IMG/VR virus record: IMGVR_UViG_3300047546_001836
Coordinates: 1-62,417 of that record
Source: a virus
Reading direction: 5' to 3' (one strand)
DNA length: 62,417 nucleotides
Position 1 is the stretch's first letter; every line of letters begins with the position of its first letter. This document shows positions 42,503 to 50,663 of the stretch, piece after piece. Under the pieces are notes generated by a model. That model made no database searches and was not told where the DNA came from. It worked only from the letters and a program-made list of their open reading frames with translations. Position numbers and translations under genes: made by a program.

Positions 42503-42577
42503 CGAGAATTTGTCAAGGCACCAAGATTCTCAGTGCATTCGAATTCGCTGCGTGATAGCTCCGAGCTTGGAGGCTCA

Positions 42578-43147
42578 ATGAGCAAAGCAGGGAAGGCGAA
42601 GGCGGAGAAGGCGAGCAAGGAGCGGGCCGAACGGCTCTGGATTGTCGACGAGAGCATTAGCAGGAGTGCCAGTCTCCTTCATGCGGAGGATCTGCGTGAT
42701 TCGGTGGAGACGGCGATTCGCATCCTCGAGGGGGACTGCGACGTTCCGCGTTTGCGGAACTGCTGGCGGGCTGGGGTCTTTCGCGGGGTCTTGGTGACGG
42801 TGGCGATCATGTACGCTGGGGAGCTGTACGGTCGGAACGACTTCCTGGCAGGCACCAACAAGCGCAAGACGACGTATCCCGATTTTCGGGAGCGTCTGAT
42901 CAAGCAGTTCGGAAAGGAGGAGCGGTATCAGAAGGAGTTCCCCTCTTGGTGTACGGAGGGGATGATTCGTTCTCACCGGGCGAACCTCCTTCGGCTCGCG
43001 TCGCTCCCTCGGGCTACCCAGGGGAAGGACGACTGGTACGAGGTGCGCTTCGGCAAGCAGTTCGAGGATCTGACGAATTCGCAGCTTGCAGAGATTTTAC
43101 CAGAGTGGCCAGCACATGCCTCCGAAGGGGTGATACGCTCGTTTTGA
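42578..43147 (+). CDS. Unknown helical protein
   Basis: A 189-residue protein starting at ATG 42578 with TTGGAGG. Lys/Ala-rich N-terminus, then VETAIRILEGDCDVPRLRNCW and KEFPSWCTEGMIRSHRANLLRLASL. No family. A TTGTCAAGG box and a palindrome copy (GCATTCGAATTCG, ~42535) lie between it and the previous gene. Its stop is within an 8-bp hairpin formed by the palindrome. Confidence 0.5.
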   Translation: MSKAGKAKAEKASKERAERLWIVDESISRSASLLHAEDLRDSVETAIRILEGDCDVPRLRNCWRAGVFRGVLVTVAIMYAGELYGRNDFLAGTNKRKTTYPDFRERLIKQFGKEERYQKEFPSWCTEGMIRSHRANLLRLASLPRATQGKDDWYEVRFGKQFEDLTNSQLAEILPEWPAHASEGVIRSF

Positions 43148-43166
43148 GCGAATTCGACTTCGCTCA
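43145..43166 (+). repeat. Palindrome hairpin containing the stop codon
   Basis: TGAGCGAA pairs perfectly with TTCGCTCA around the loop TTCGAC. The stem begins with the TGA stop. No T tract follows, so it is not an obvious terminator. Confidence 0.8.
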
Positions 43167-43175
43167 GGAGAGCGT

Positions 43176-43844
43176 TTGCAGGACTTCATTCGGAGCGTCA
43201 CCCCTCAGGGCTGGCAGAATCAGAACAACCTCTATCCTCCCGAGGGATCTACGCGGCACCCCTCCGTCGTCGGGTCGGTTTCCTTCTCTCGGGAGCAGCG
43301 AATGCTGCTGAAGGATCGGCAGCGGAAGCACCTAAGGCGCATTGCGGAGATGCGGGGGTTCGCTCCTGACGCCCCTGGCCGCTGTCTCTGGCATGCGTTG
43401 GCTGCGATTCGTGCGGGTCAGGAGCTTGGGGTTCGCGTTCTTTCGCAGGCTGGCACGGTCTGTTGGCGGATCAATGACGACGCTGAAGCCAAGATCAACG
43501 CGTTCGGGTACGAATGGAATCCTGATTGGCAAAAGGACGCGCTGAATCGGAGCGTTGTGGCGGACACGGATCTTCCCGAGATCCATATCTGGAATGCGGT
43601 CATTCCTGTCGGTGCTGATCCCTTCTTGGTGGACTTCAGCACGGAGTTCTTCCCTCGGGGCTGCAGTGAGCCGTGGACGGCGAAGTTCCCCCCTGAGGTC
43701 TTCTGGCTGGCGGAGGACGGGGTAGAGCTTGGCATTGAGCGTGGCTTCGCGTACATCCCGAACGCTGAGGCGACCGCCTTCGCCTTCTCTCGGCTCCAGC
43801 ATGCGTACCGTCTGGTGTACCAGAGCGGTCAACGGCTCGGATAG
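43176..43844 (+). CDS. Transglutaminase/papain-fold-like protein
   Basis: A 222-residue protein with a possible C-H-D triad: GRCLWHALAAIRAGQELGV (Cys at the start of a helix), then EIHIWNAVIP and FLVDFST. This order and spacing matches transglutaminase-like or related thiol enzymes that act on peptides. TTG start with AGGAGAG upstream. No close family recognised; activity is inferred from the triad alone. Confidence 0.5.
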   Translation: MQDFIRSVTPQGWQNQNNLYPPEGSTRHPSVVGSVSFSREQRMLLKDRQRKHLRRIAEMRGFAPDAPGRCLWHALAAIRAGQELGVRVLSQAGTVCWRINDDAEAKINAFGYEWNPDWQKDALNRSVVADTDLPEIHIWNAVIPVGADPFLVDFSTEFFPRGCSEPWTAKFPPEVFWLAEDGVELGIERGFAYIPNAEATAFAFSRLQHAYRLVYQSGQRLG

Positions 43845-43921
43845 CTCTTAGCACATTCTTTACAGGGTTCGAGTGAGGTCGCGTGCGCTTGGTGTGTACT
43901 TCTTGGTGAACCGAGGAGTGC

Positions 43922-44350
43922 ATGTCTACGATGTCGCTGTGTCTGATCCCTGAAAATCAGGTGCGAAGGGTCTTTGCGGAGATGATGAAGAATCTCCGAG
44001 GTCTTCGCACTGCTGGCCTTACCGTGGCGCGGCTCTACGCTCGAACACAGCGCAGAGCTTCATACCCGAAGCACCTTGAGCTACCGCTTGGCTTGGTGGA
44101 GATTCGTTCGGAGAACGAGATCGACTTCGTTCTTTCGGACGGCGTGGGGCTTTGGATTGATTCGAGTCTGCTGCGAATTTCTGACGGGAGCAGCGTGATC
44201 GAGTTTGGTGCGACGTCTGAGTCCGACGATCAGCCGTGGCAGATCTTGACGGAGAAGCCTTCCCCGTGGTTGGACACGTCCAAGATCGCGGACTTGCTGC
44301 ACCAAGCGCATGAAGCTCTCGCTCGCCCCTTTGGTGCAGAGGGGGCATAA
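43922..44350 (+). CDS. Unknown protein
   Basis: A 142-residue protein with ATG after GAGGAGTGC. Basic helical N-terminus (RVFAEMMKNLRGLRTAGL) and alternating strand pattern (EIDFVLSDGVGLWIDSSLLRIS). No family. Two TTGGTG copies lie in the 77-base gap upstream. Confidence 0.5.
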   Translation: MSTMSLCLIPENQVRRVFAEMMKNLRGLRTAGLTVARLYARTQRRASYPKHLELPLGLVEIRSENEIDFVLSDGVGLWIDSSLLRISDGSSVIEFGATSESDDQPWQILTEKPSPWLDTSKIADLLHQAHEALARPFGAEGA

Positions 44351-44357
44351 TGCATGC

Positions 44358-44975
44358 ATGAGCCAGTCCCCTCCTCAGCCGTCGAAGTTTGCTCCTGACG
44401 CGGATCTTCTGGCCGCATTGGTGCAGCAGGCGCAATTCTCTCCTGCCGAGGCGGAGGAGATCGAGCGCGAGATCGCCGCAGTGGTGAACAGCCTGGGTCG
44501 AGATCCGGCTTGGGAGGACGATCCCGAGGCATGGGGGATCGTCTCCTCCTTCTTTCCGAATGGCTGGACGTCGCCACCAAGACCTCCGACGCTCCGTCCG
44601 AGTGCTGAGCATTGGTGGGGCTTCTTGGTGGCGACCCTTCTGCGGAAGGCCCGCGTCTACTCGTATCGTGTCTGGCGGTACGTCTCCTTTCGTGCCGGTC
44701 GGCCCATTGCTCCCTTTCATGGCTTCATGTGGGCCGAGGAGGCGCACCTCTACGGATTCATTCAGGCAAAGGGGGAGGTGGAGGTCACCATGCAGTACAA
44801 GCAGCGGGTGAAGCTCCAGCAGCCCCTCCAGCGGGATCTCTTCGGCAAGAAGACGATCCTCACCCTGGAGGGCGACGGATCGGGAACGCTCCTGATCGGC
44901 TCCATTCCGCACCAAGTACGAGGCTGGTTCGACGTCGAGCTTCTTGCGCTGGCCCCGCTCAAGCCAGCTACATGA
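44358..44975 (+). CDS. Unknown protein
   Basis: A 205-residue protein. ATG 44358 is the last of overlapping starts after GAGGGGGC. N-terminus is Pro/Ala-rich and helical; the middle has WWGFLVATLLRKARVYSYRVW and EEAHLYGFIQAKGEVEVTM. No family. The TGTCAAG box follows its stop. Confidence 0.5.
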   Translation: MSQSPPQPSKFAPDADLLAALVQQAQFSPAEAEEIEREIAAVVNSLGRDPAWEDDPEAWGIVSSFFPNGWTSPPRPPTLRPSAEHWWGFLVATLLRKARVYSYRVWRYVSFRAGRPIAPFHGFMWAEEAHLYGFIQAKGEVEVTMQYKQRVKLQQPLQRDLFGKKTILTLEGDGSGTLLIGSIPHQVRGWFDVELLALAPLKPAT

Positions 44976-45045
44976 TTGTGTCAAGAACATGCTAAGCCCC
45001 CCGAGACCCCCTCCTCCTCTCGGCGCTCGTCCCTATCTTGGGGGC

Positions 45046-45414
45046 ATGAACACGGACATCGAGGAGAAGGGGCTGACCCTGGAGGAGTCCAAGGTCAGCG
45101 CGAGGAACCTGCTCGGGCAGGCGGATCAGGCTCGGCTGAACCGGGCCAAGAAGCTCAACGTCATGAGGGCGACGGCGCGGAAGTGCCGCGTCATTCAGGC
45201 GCGAGTCGAGTCTCACTCGAAGTGGGACGTCTCTCACTACGAGGTCTTGATCGACCTCAAGGTGCCGTTCTTCCAGTGTACCTGCGCCGATCATGGGCAG
45301 ACGTCTGGCCCGTGCAAGCACGTGGCCGCTGTCCTCCAGCGGTACGTCGGCCCAGCCGAGGTCGAGGTCTCGGCGGCGGCTGCGGAGGTGCCGAATGGCG
45401 TTCAGGGTAGCTAA
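45046..45414 (+). CDS. SWIM zinc-finger protein
   Basis: A 122-residue protein with the SWIM pattern C-x-C...C-x-H: FQCTCADHGQTSGPCKHVAAVL (Cys78, Cys80, Cys90, His92). SWIM domains bind DNA or proteins. It starts at ATG 45046, six bases after TATCTT and without a strong SD, compatible with leaderless initiation. It overlaps the next gene by 20 bases and begins the segment that leads to the AAA ATPase. Confidence 0.7.
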   Translation: MNTDIEEKGLTLEESKVSARNLLGQADQARLNRAKKLNVMRATARKCRVIQARVESHSKWDVSHYEVLIDLKVPFFQCTCADHGQTSGPCKHVAAVLQRYVGPAEVEVSAAAAEVPNGVQGS

Positions 45415-45940
45415 AGACGATCCGCTTCCTGCGACCACTGCGCCTTCTCGGGCTGGTGTGGCAGAGCAGCCGCTGCGGCCCATGTCGGGCCTAATGCAGA
45501 TCCCTGCCCTCGAGCCGCGTCGGGACGCCCCCTCGTGTCCTCGTTGCAAGTTCGCCCTGGCCCGCGTGGATCTAACGGAGGCTGAGCGGAGCGTCCTGAA
45601 GGCGCTTCGTGCGTCGTACCGGTGCGCGTGTGGCTACCAGATCGCTCCAGGGGCTTCACTGGCGATCCCCAAGCTGCTCGCGTTGCGGGAGCGGGAGCGA
45701 GTCGCGCAGCGGAATGAGAACCAAGCCACCAAGCTGCGGATCGCTCGAGCGCGCACCCCCCAAGAGGAGCAGATCGGCTTCGACGCCGCGATACCGCACC
45801 AAGTGGAGTCCGGGGACGACGAGGTCTTGGTGGTCGAGGAGGCACGCCCCCAGGTCGTCCTTCCCGCGCTCACGGAGGAGACCCTCGATCTTGGTGACTG
45901 GCAGCCAATCTCGGGGGAGCGTCCCCTGGGAGAGATCTGA
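45395..45940 (+). CDS. Zinc-ribbon protein
   Basis: A 181-residue protein overlapping the SWIM gene; ATG 45395 has GGAGGTGCC upstream. CPRCKFALARVDL and YRCACGYQIAPGA form a two-Cys-pair zinc ribbon near residues 45-85. The C-terminal half is helical, then acidic. Function unknown; a partner of the SWIM protein is likely because of the 20-base overlap. A palindrome copy follows the stop. Confidence 0.6.
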   Translation: MAFRVAKDDPLPATTAPSRAGVAEQPLRPMSGLMQIPALEPRRDAPSCPRCKFALARVDLTEAERSVLKALRASYRCACGYQIAPGASLAIPKLLALRERERVAQRNENQATKLRIARARTPQEEQIGFDAAIPHQVESGDDEVLVVEEARPQVVLPALTEETLDLGDWQPISGERPLGEI

Positions 45941-45970
45941 CGAATTCGACTTCGCCTTGACACGTTCTTA
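45941..45970 (+). promoter_or_regulatory. Palindrome and TTGACACGTTCTTAGC box before AAA ATPase gene
   Basis: CGAATTCGACTTCG directly after the stop is followed by CTTGACACGTTCTTAGC. The latter closely resembles the capsid promoter's 5' half. No good -10 at 17 bases is present, but ATCCTAAC lies further on. Confidence 0.4.
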
Positions 45971-46018
45971 GCGACGAATGGTCGGGGCTGATCCTAACTT
46001 CAGCGACGGAGCATTCAA

Positions 46019-47821
46019 ATGAGCATTCAGCAAGCCGAGCCTAATGCGCCGGTTCGATTCCTTCCCGCCGACCTCGAGGCTGTCCTCGCCTCACGCGTCG
46101 GCATGGTGTGCGTCGAGACCCGAGAGGAGGTGCGCTACCTCAGCGATCTCCGCCTCGCCGCCCTCGGTACGGGGCGTGACTTCTGGATCTGGACTGCCAC
46201 CAAAGGCTTCCAGCAGGCGAGGAGCTATGCGGAGATCGCCGTGGAGGCTCACTCGATCATGAAGGCCGAGAGCATCTCGGAATCGGACGCCACCAAGCGT
46301 GTCGTTCAGTACAAAAACCCGGCGCTGTTCAACAACGCGCCGATCCGCCAGTTGGCGGCTGCCCTCGGCCACATTGACGTCGCGCTGACGAACCTGATCA
46401 GCAAGGGGCCGCTCAAGGAGAAGGAGTCGCCCAGCGGGGACGTTTTCGACTTCCGGGGCTATGGCAAGAACAGCATGCCATGGATCGTGTTTCTCGACGC
46501 TTGGCGATACGTCGCGGAGCATGCGGTAGAGGCGCGGGCATTGCGCGACCTCACCTTCCGGCTTCGGGCGCAGGGGCTGACGCTGATCTTCCTCGACGCT
46601 AAGACGCAGGCGTCAATCCCTGGGCTGGACATTGACGCGCTCCGCATTCAGCCTGGGACGCCGGGGGCAGATGAGCTTCGCAAGCAGCTTAGCAGCCTCC
46701 TTCGCCAGTCGAAGGCGACGTCCCCGGTCGTCATTCCCTACGAGGCACCCGACAAGCTCGCGGCATTGGTGACGGCATGCAAGGGTCTCTCCCTTGTGGA
46801 GATGCGGAACTTCGTCAGCATTGCGATCCGCAATGCGACGGAAGACCCCTCAAAGGAGCTGATCGCGGAGGTCACGAAGGCGAAGGTCGAGTCCATCTCG
46901 AAGGGCGGAATGCTCACATTCTACCCGCCGAAGCCGATGGCCGAGATCGGGGGCATGGGGGAATTCAAGCGGTGGATCGGGATCAGAAAGCGTGCGTTCT
47001 CGCCCGAGGCGCTCAAGTTCGGCGTAAAGGCTCCGAAGGGGGTGCTGATGCTTGGTGTACCGGGAACGGGCAAGAGCGCCTCCGTCGCAGCCGTCGCGTC
47101 GCTCCTCGAGGTGCCGTGTCTCCGCCTCGACATGGGCCAGCTTTTCGCTGGGCTTGTGGGGGCTTCCGAGGAAAACACCCGCAAGACCCTGGCTCTCGCT
47201 GAGAAGCTTTCCCCTTGCGTTCTCTGGCTCGACGAGATCGAGAAGGGGCTGAGCGGTGCCGCCTCCAGCGGGTCGTCGGACGGCGGGACGATGTCGCGTG
47301 TAATGGGGACGATCCTGTCATGGATGAATGACAAGCGCGATCCTGTGTTCGTCATGGCGACGGCGAACGATATCAGCAAGCTCCCGCCTGAGCTGCTGCG
47401 AAAGGGGCGCTTCGACGAGATCTTCTTCGTCGACCTCCCTAACGCGGACGAGCGAAAGGAGATCCTCGGGATTCACATTCGGAAGACGGGACGCAATCCT
47501 GACGCGATCACGAATTCGAATTCGGTGGGGCAGATCCTCGAGGCGACCGAGGGCTTCTCTGGTGCTGAGATCGAGGGCGTGGTGCAGGAAGCCGTGCTGA
47601 TCGCCTTTGACGACGGCATGCGGGATCTGACGGTGGCGGATCTAACACAAGCGGCCAACGCGACACGCCCGCTCTCGAAGACTATGGGCGATCAGATCAA
47701 GGCAATGCAGGCGTTCGGTCGGGATCGGGCGCGTCTGGCTCGCTCGCTGGAGGTTGTGAAGCCTTCGCCCGCGCCGCTCTCTCCCCTGATCTCGTATCAG
47801 AGCGACGACTTCGACGCCTGA
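46019..47821 (+). CDS. Ycf46-like AAA ATPase
   Basis: A 600-residue protein. Its N-terminal ~300 residues match the Ycf46 layout (DLEAVLASRVGMVCVETREE, then YLSDLRL, and TLIFLDAKTQASIPGLDID, GLSLVEMRNFVSIAI). The AAA module has Walker A GVPGTGKS (about 346-353), Walker B CVLWLDEIEK (about 399-408), a second-region-of-homology GRFDEIFFVDLP and a helical lid. Ycf46 proteins are known from cyanobacteria and plastids, where they occur with DUF1257/Ycf35. Here the DUF2997- and DUF1257-like genes follow within 1 kb, which supports the call. Probably an energy-dependent remodeller of unknown targets. A palindrome copy is read as TNSNSV (47511-47524). Confidence 0.8.
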   Translation: MSIQQAEPNAPVRFLPADLEAVLASRVGMVCVETREEVRYLSDLRLAALGTGRDFWIWTATKGFQQARSYAEIAVEAHSIMKAESISESDATKRVVQYKNPALFNNAPIRQLAAALGHIDVALTNLISKGPLKEKESPSGDVFDFRGYGKNSMPWIVFLDAWRYVAEHAVEARALRDLTFRLRAQGLTLIFLDAKTQASIPGLDIDALRIQPGTPGADELRKQLSSLLRQSKATSPVVIPYEAPDKLAALVTACKGLSLVEMRNFVSIAIRNATEDPSKELIAEVTKAKVESISKGGMLTFYPPKPMAEIGGMGEFKRWIGIRKRAFSPEALKFGVKAPKGVLMLGVPGTGKSASVAAVASLLEVPCLRLDMGQLFAGLVGASEENTRKTLALAEKLSPCVLWLDEIEKGLSGAASSGSSDGGTMSRVMGTILSWMNDKRDPVFVMATANDISKLPPELLRKGRFDEIFFVDLPNADERKEILGIHIRKTGRNPDAITNSNSVGQILEATEGFSGAEIEGVVQEAVLIAFDDGMRDLTVADLTQAANATRPLSKTMGDQIKAMQAFGRDRARLARSLEVVKPSPAPLSPLISYQSDDFDA

Positions 47822-47890
47822 ATTGTCAGGATCGTGTCAAGGCGCGGACAAACCCGCGTCGGTGCCTATCTTAGAGGGGCTGGAGGTAGG

Positions 47891-48466
47891 GTGAGGATCT
47901 ACGGAGAGATCGTACCGTCGAGAGTCGACGGCCCTGGGCTGCGAGCTGTCCTGCACACGGCGGGGTGCAGCATTGGCTGCCCAGGGTGCTTCAATCCCCA
48001 CACCCACAGCCCCGCTGGGGTGTTGGTGCGACACTTCACCCCTGAGGCGCTCGTTCGTGAGGTGCTGAGCGTCAGCACGCACCTCACGATCTCGGGGGGG
48101 GAACCCACAGATCAGCTCCCTGAGCTGCTCGAGTTCCTGCGCGTGGCTCGCCCCCGAGTGGAGAGCGTCATTCTCTACTCGGGCCGCACGCGATCCTTCC
48201 TCCTCAAGCGCCCCCTTTGGTGCCAGATCGAGGGGGAGGGCTTGGTGGACACGCTGATCGACGGGCCGTTCGACCTGCGTCAGCCAGAGACCGTCCGCAT
48301 GGCTGGTTCCGCCAACCAGCAATTTCACCACCTCACTAACCGCTTCAGCGAATTCGACTTCGCTCAGCGGGGGACGGAGATCCAGATCGCCCCGGACGGT
48401 TCCGTGACATTTCTGGGGTTCCCTTCCCAGAGAATGCTGAATATGTTCTCACGACAAGGAGTGTAA
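47891..48466 (+). CDS. nrdG-like: Radical SAM activase, NrdG-like
   Basis: A 191-residue protein; GTG 47891 after GGAGGTAGG. The cluster motif CSIGCPGC (Cys26, Cys30, Cys33; CX3CX2C) binds a [4Fe-4S] cluster that cleaves SAM. DGPGLRAVLHTAGC and PGCFNPHTHSP match anaerobic ribonucleotide reductase activating proteins, and ISGGEPTDQ is the SAM-binding GGE motif. NrdG would activate an anaerobic NrdD, but none is in the window, and its partner could also be the adjacent Ycf46-like cassette. The in-frame palindrome encodes SEFDFAQ (48349-48362). Confidence 0.75.
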   Translation: MRIYGEIVPSRVDGPGLRAVLHTAGCSIGCPGCFNPHTHSPAGVLVRHFTPEALVREVLSVSTHLTISGGEPTDQLPELLEFLRVARPRVESVILYSGRTRSFLLKRPLWCQIEGEGLVDTLIDGPFDLRQPETVRMAGSANQQFHHLTNRFSEFDFAQRGTEIQIAPDGSVTFLGFPSQRMLNMFSRQGV

Positions 48467-48467
48467 A

Positions 48468-48719
48468 ATGCAACAAGTGACCGTGATCATCGATCCCTCG
48501 GCTTTCGAGATCGGGAGCCGCTACAAGAACGACCTCAAGGGTGGCCCGCAGAAGATCGCTGTGAGCGCCGAGGTCACCGCTGGTGGCCCCGGTGGTGCTG
48601 GCTGCGTGGCGCTCGTCGAGGGCGTCATTGGTGGGCTTCTGCCCCGAGGCGTCGCCGTCGAGCAGAAGGACGACGAGCAGGAGTCGATCATCCTCGGCAT
48701 GGTCGGCGCGGGTCGCTGA
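48468..48719 (+). CDS. DUF2997-like small protein
   Basis: An 83-residue protein starting MQQVTVIIDPSAFEI, with an AGCVALVEGVIGGLLPRGVAVEQKDDEQ C-terminal part that resembles DUF2997 proteins (start with a beta strand, then G..C...V.AL..A.G). SD CAAGGAGTG. It immediately precedes the DUF1257-like gene, the usual neighbour of DUF2997. Function unknown. Confidence 0.6.
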   Translation: MQQVTVIIDPSAFEIGSRYKNDLKGGPQKIAVSAEVTAGGPGGAGCVALVEGVIGGLLPRGVAVEQKDDEQESIILGMVGAGR

Positions 48720-48747
48720 TCTTCCCAACCTCACCTCAGGAGTTCAA

Positions 48748-49191
48748 ATGTCAGCCTACACCCCTATCAAGTGTCCCCAGATCACGAACCTGCGCCTGCT
48801 GAAGAAGGCGCTCGCCGCAACGCTCAAGATCCGCGAGCAGGATCTGCTCTATTTTGAGAACGGCACGAACCTCAAGGGCTACCGCCATGAGACGCAGCGC
48901 GCCCACTTGGTGCTGGCTGGGTCGCAGCATGGGAGGGGTGTCGTGGTGACGTCGCCTGGGGGCTACAACGACGTCGGCTTCGAGCGGGTCGTGACGGACG
49001 GGGTCACCCACTGGGTGCCGCACGTCCCCGACCATGACGGGGCGTTCCATAACACGGACTGGCTTCGTCAGACCCTCGCGACCTACGCCGAGGAGCTGAC
49101 GATGGAGTCCGCGATTGCGGAGGGGTACGGGGTCGAGAAGACCGTGCTGCCTGACGGTCGCATCCAGCTCGTCTGCTCTCGCTACTCGTAG
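48748..49191 (+). CDS. DUF1257/Ycf35-like protein
   Basis: A 147-residue protein; ATG 48748 after CAGGAGTTC. Its MSAYTPIKCPQITNLRLLKKAL start, NLKGYRHETQRAHLVL and VGFERVVTDGVTHWVPHV, and C-terminal YGVEKTVLPDGRIQLVCSRYS match the DUF1257 (Ycf35) layout, which begins with a short strand, a helix LxxLxxAL, a GYR/GxTQKA segment and a C-terminal VxxxxDGxIxL. In cyanobacteria and other bacteria it is encoded near Ycf46 and DUF2997. A terminator follows. Confidence 0.7.
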   Translation: MSAYTPIKCPQITNLRLLKKALAATLKIREQDLLYFENGTNLKGYRHETQRAHLVLAGSQHGRGVVVTSPGGYNDVGFERVVTDGVTHWVPHVPDHDGAFHNTDWLRQTLATYAEELTMESAIAEGYGVEKTVLPDGRIQLVCSRYS

Positions 49192-49210
49192 CCCGCCCTC
49201 GGCGTGTTAG

Positions 49211-49236
49211 AAGCCCCCAGGAATGGGGGCTTTCGT
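49211..49236 (+). terminator. Intrinsic terminator
   Basis: AAGCCCCC/GGGGGCTT stem (8 bp), loop AGGAAT, followed by TCGTG. T tract is short. Confidence 0.6.
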
Positions 49237-49762
49237 GCGTCGCGCCTCTTGGCATTGCAGTATTCAGCGGGGCTGGTGGTATCGGATCTCGGCTTCTCTT
49301 GGGGAGGTAGAGGTCTTGGTGTATCCGCGCCTCTTGCGGGAGGGGATGGAGACGATCTCCATCCTTCCGGCCTTTGGTGGAGAGGGGGAGCGGCGGGACG
49401 TGTGGCGACTCTCGGACGGGATACCTGAGCCGATCCCGGTGTCGACCCGGATCACGCTCGAGCGAGCGGAGGAGGCACTCCACCGGGCATTCTTGGTGAG
49501 CGCACACCTCGACGTCGGCATCTCGGCGGCGAGAGTCCTTGACATGCAGGGGCCGCTCGGAGGCTTCCTCTTGGTGGGAGAGGAATACCGTGTGATGGAC
49601 TCCTTCGAGGTCAGAGGCACCTTGGTTAGAGAGGACGAGTGGCTCTTGGTGAATGAACGAATTCGAATTCCGATCTCCTCACGCGAGATCGGTCTTCTCG
49701 TTCCGGCGAGGAGTCGCTTCAAGTGGGATCAATTCGAAGAGGCAAGGAGACAGCATGAATGA
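49235..49762 (+). CDS. Unknown protein upstream of thyX
   Basis: A protein of about 175 residues. The frame starts at ATG 49223, in the terminator arm, or GTG 49235; I prefer the latter, though neither has a good SD. N-terminal SWHCSIQRGWWYRIS is aromatic; the centre is charged with DVGISAARVLDMQGPLGGFLLVGEEY. It overlaps the thyX start by eight bases. The palindrome near 49659 is read as NERIRIP. No family. Confidence 0.45.
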   Translation: MRRASWHCSIQRGWWYRISASLGEVEVLVYPRLLREGMETISILPAFGGEGERRDVWRLSDGIPEPIPVSTRITLERAEEALHRAFLVSAHLDVGISAARVLDMQGPLGGFLLVGEEYRVMDSFEVRGTLVREDEWLLVNERIRIPISSREIGLLVPARSRFKWDQFEEARRQHE

Positions 49763-50654
49763 GACCTGGGTAACGCTTCCCAACGGAAGCTCCATTCGCT
49801 TGGTGGGACACTACGGGACGGACGCCCTTCTGGCGGAAGTGGCGCGTAACTCCGTAGGGGGCTTGGCTTCAGTGAAGAAGGCATCGTCGGATCGGGCGCT
49901 CCTTCGGCGCTTGGTGCGCGACATGCACACGTCGCCGCTCGAGTTCGGCCAGATGCACTTTCAGGTCGTGACGAGCGTCATGGTAGAGCGGCAGCATGTG
50001 CGGCACCGGACGCAGAGCCTCTCCGTGCGTAGCGACCGGTACACCAAGCGGCCTAAGGGGGAGGCGTCGGCTGACGGCTTCCCTGTGCGGATCAAGTCGT
50101 ACCCCCTCCGCAAGCAGAGCGCCCTGAACCGCCAGATGAGCGAGGGCTTGGTGGACGCCGAGGTGAGCAACGAATTCCTCCGTCGTCTCCTCGAGCATTC
50201 CACCAACGGGCTGGAACTCTACCACGACATGGTCGACGCGGGAGCGGCTCGGGAGCAGGCACGGCAGGCGCTCTCGCTCGATTCCTCTACGGTGTACCAC
50301 TTCACGATGGACACTTGGAACCTCATGAACTTCCTTCGCTTGCGTCTCGCTCACGACGCGCAGGTAGAGATCCGCGAGCTTGCCGAGGAGATGTACAAGC
50401 ACTTCAAGGTGCTTTTCCCGATCCTGGCGGAGGCGTTCGAGGACTACATTCGGCAGGCGGTTCGTCTCTCTCGCATGGAGCATGAGGTGCTGAAGGACAT
50501 GGCGCACCTCCTGCGGCGCGATCCTGCCGCGCTCGACGCCGTGCGGAAGTCGATCATGCGGAACCTCGACACGGAGGCGGGGGCTTCAGTGACGGAACGG
50601 CGGCATCTCTTGGAGGTCTTGGGGCTGGAGTCGGCCCTGGCCGACCTTCTCTAA
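49755..50654 (+). CDS. thyX: Flavin-dependent thymidylate synthase
   Basis: It makes dTMP from dUMP with methylene-tetrahydrofolate and FAD/NADPH. The 299-residue protein carries the ThyX motif RHR-X7-S as RHRTQSLSVRS (residues 83-93) and the following DRY. It starts at ATG 49755 with AAGGAGA. The upstream gene overlaps by eight bases. ThyX in phages raises the dTTP supply for replication. Length is at the upper end for ThyX (usually 220-260). Confidence 0.93.
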   Translation: MNETWVTLPNGSSIRLVGHYGTDALLAEVARNSVGGLASVKKASSDRALLRRLVRDMHTSPLEFGQMHFQVVTSVMVERQHVRHRTQSLSVRSDRYTKRPKGEASADGFPVRIKSYPLRKQSALNRQMSEGLVDAEVSNEFLRRLLEHSTNGLELYHDMVDAGAAREQARQALSLDSSTVYHFTMDTWNLMNFLRLRLAHDAQVEIRELAEEMYKHFKVLFPILAEAFEDYIRQAVRLSRMEHEVLKDMAHLLRRDPAALDAVRKSIMRNLDTEAGASVTERRHLLEVLGLESALADLL

Positions 50655-50663
50655 GCAACGCCA

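Noticed and set aside
45959-45981. Simple sigma70 promoter at TTGACA before the AAA gene
   Set aside because: The sequence 17 bases downstream (GGTCGG) is not a plausible -10; listed only as a recurring box.
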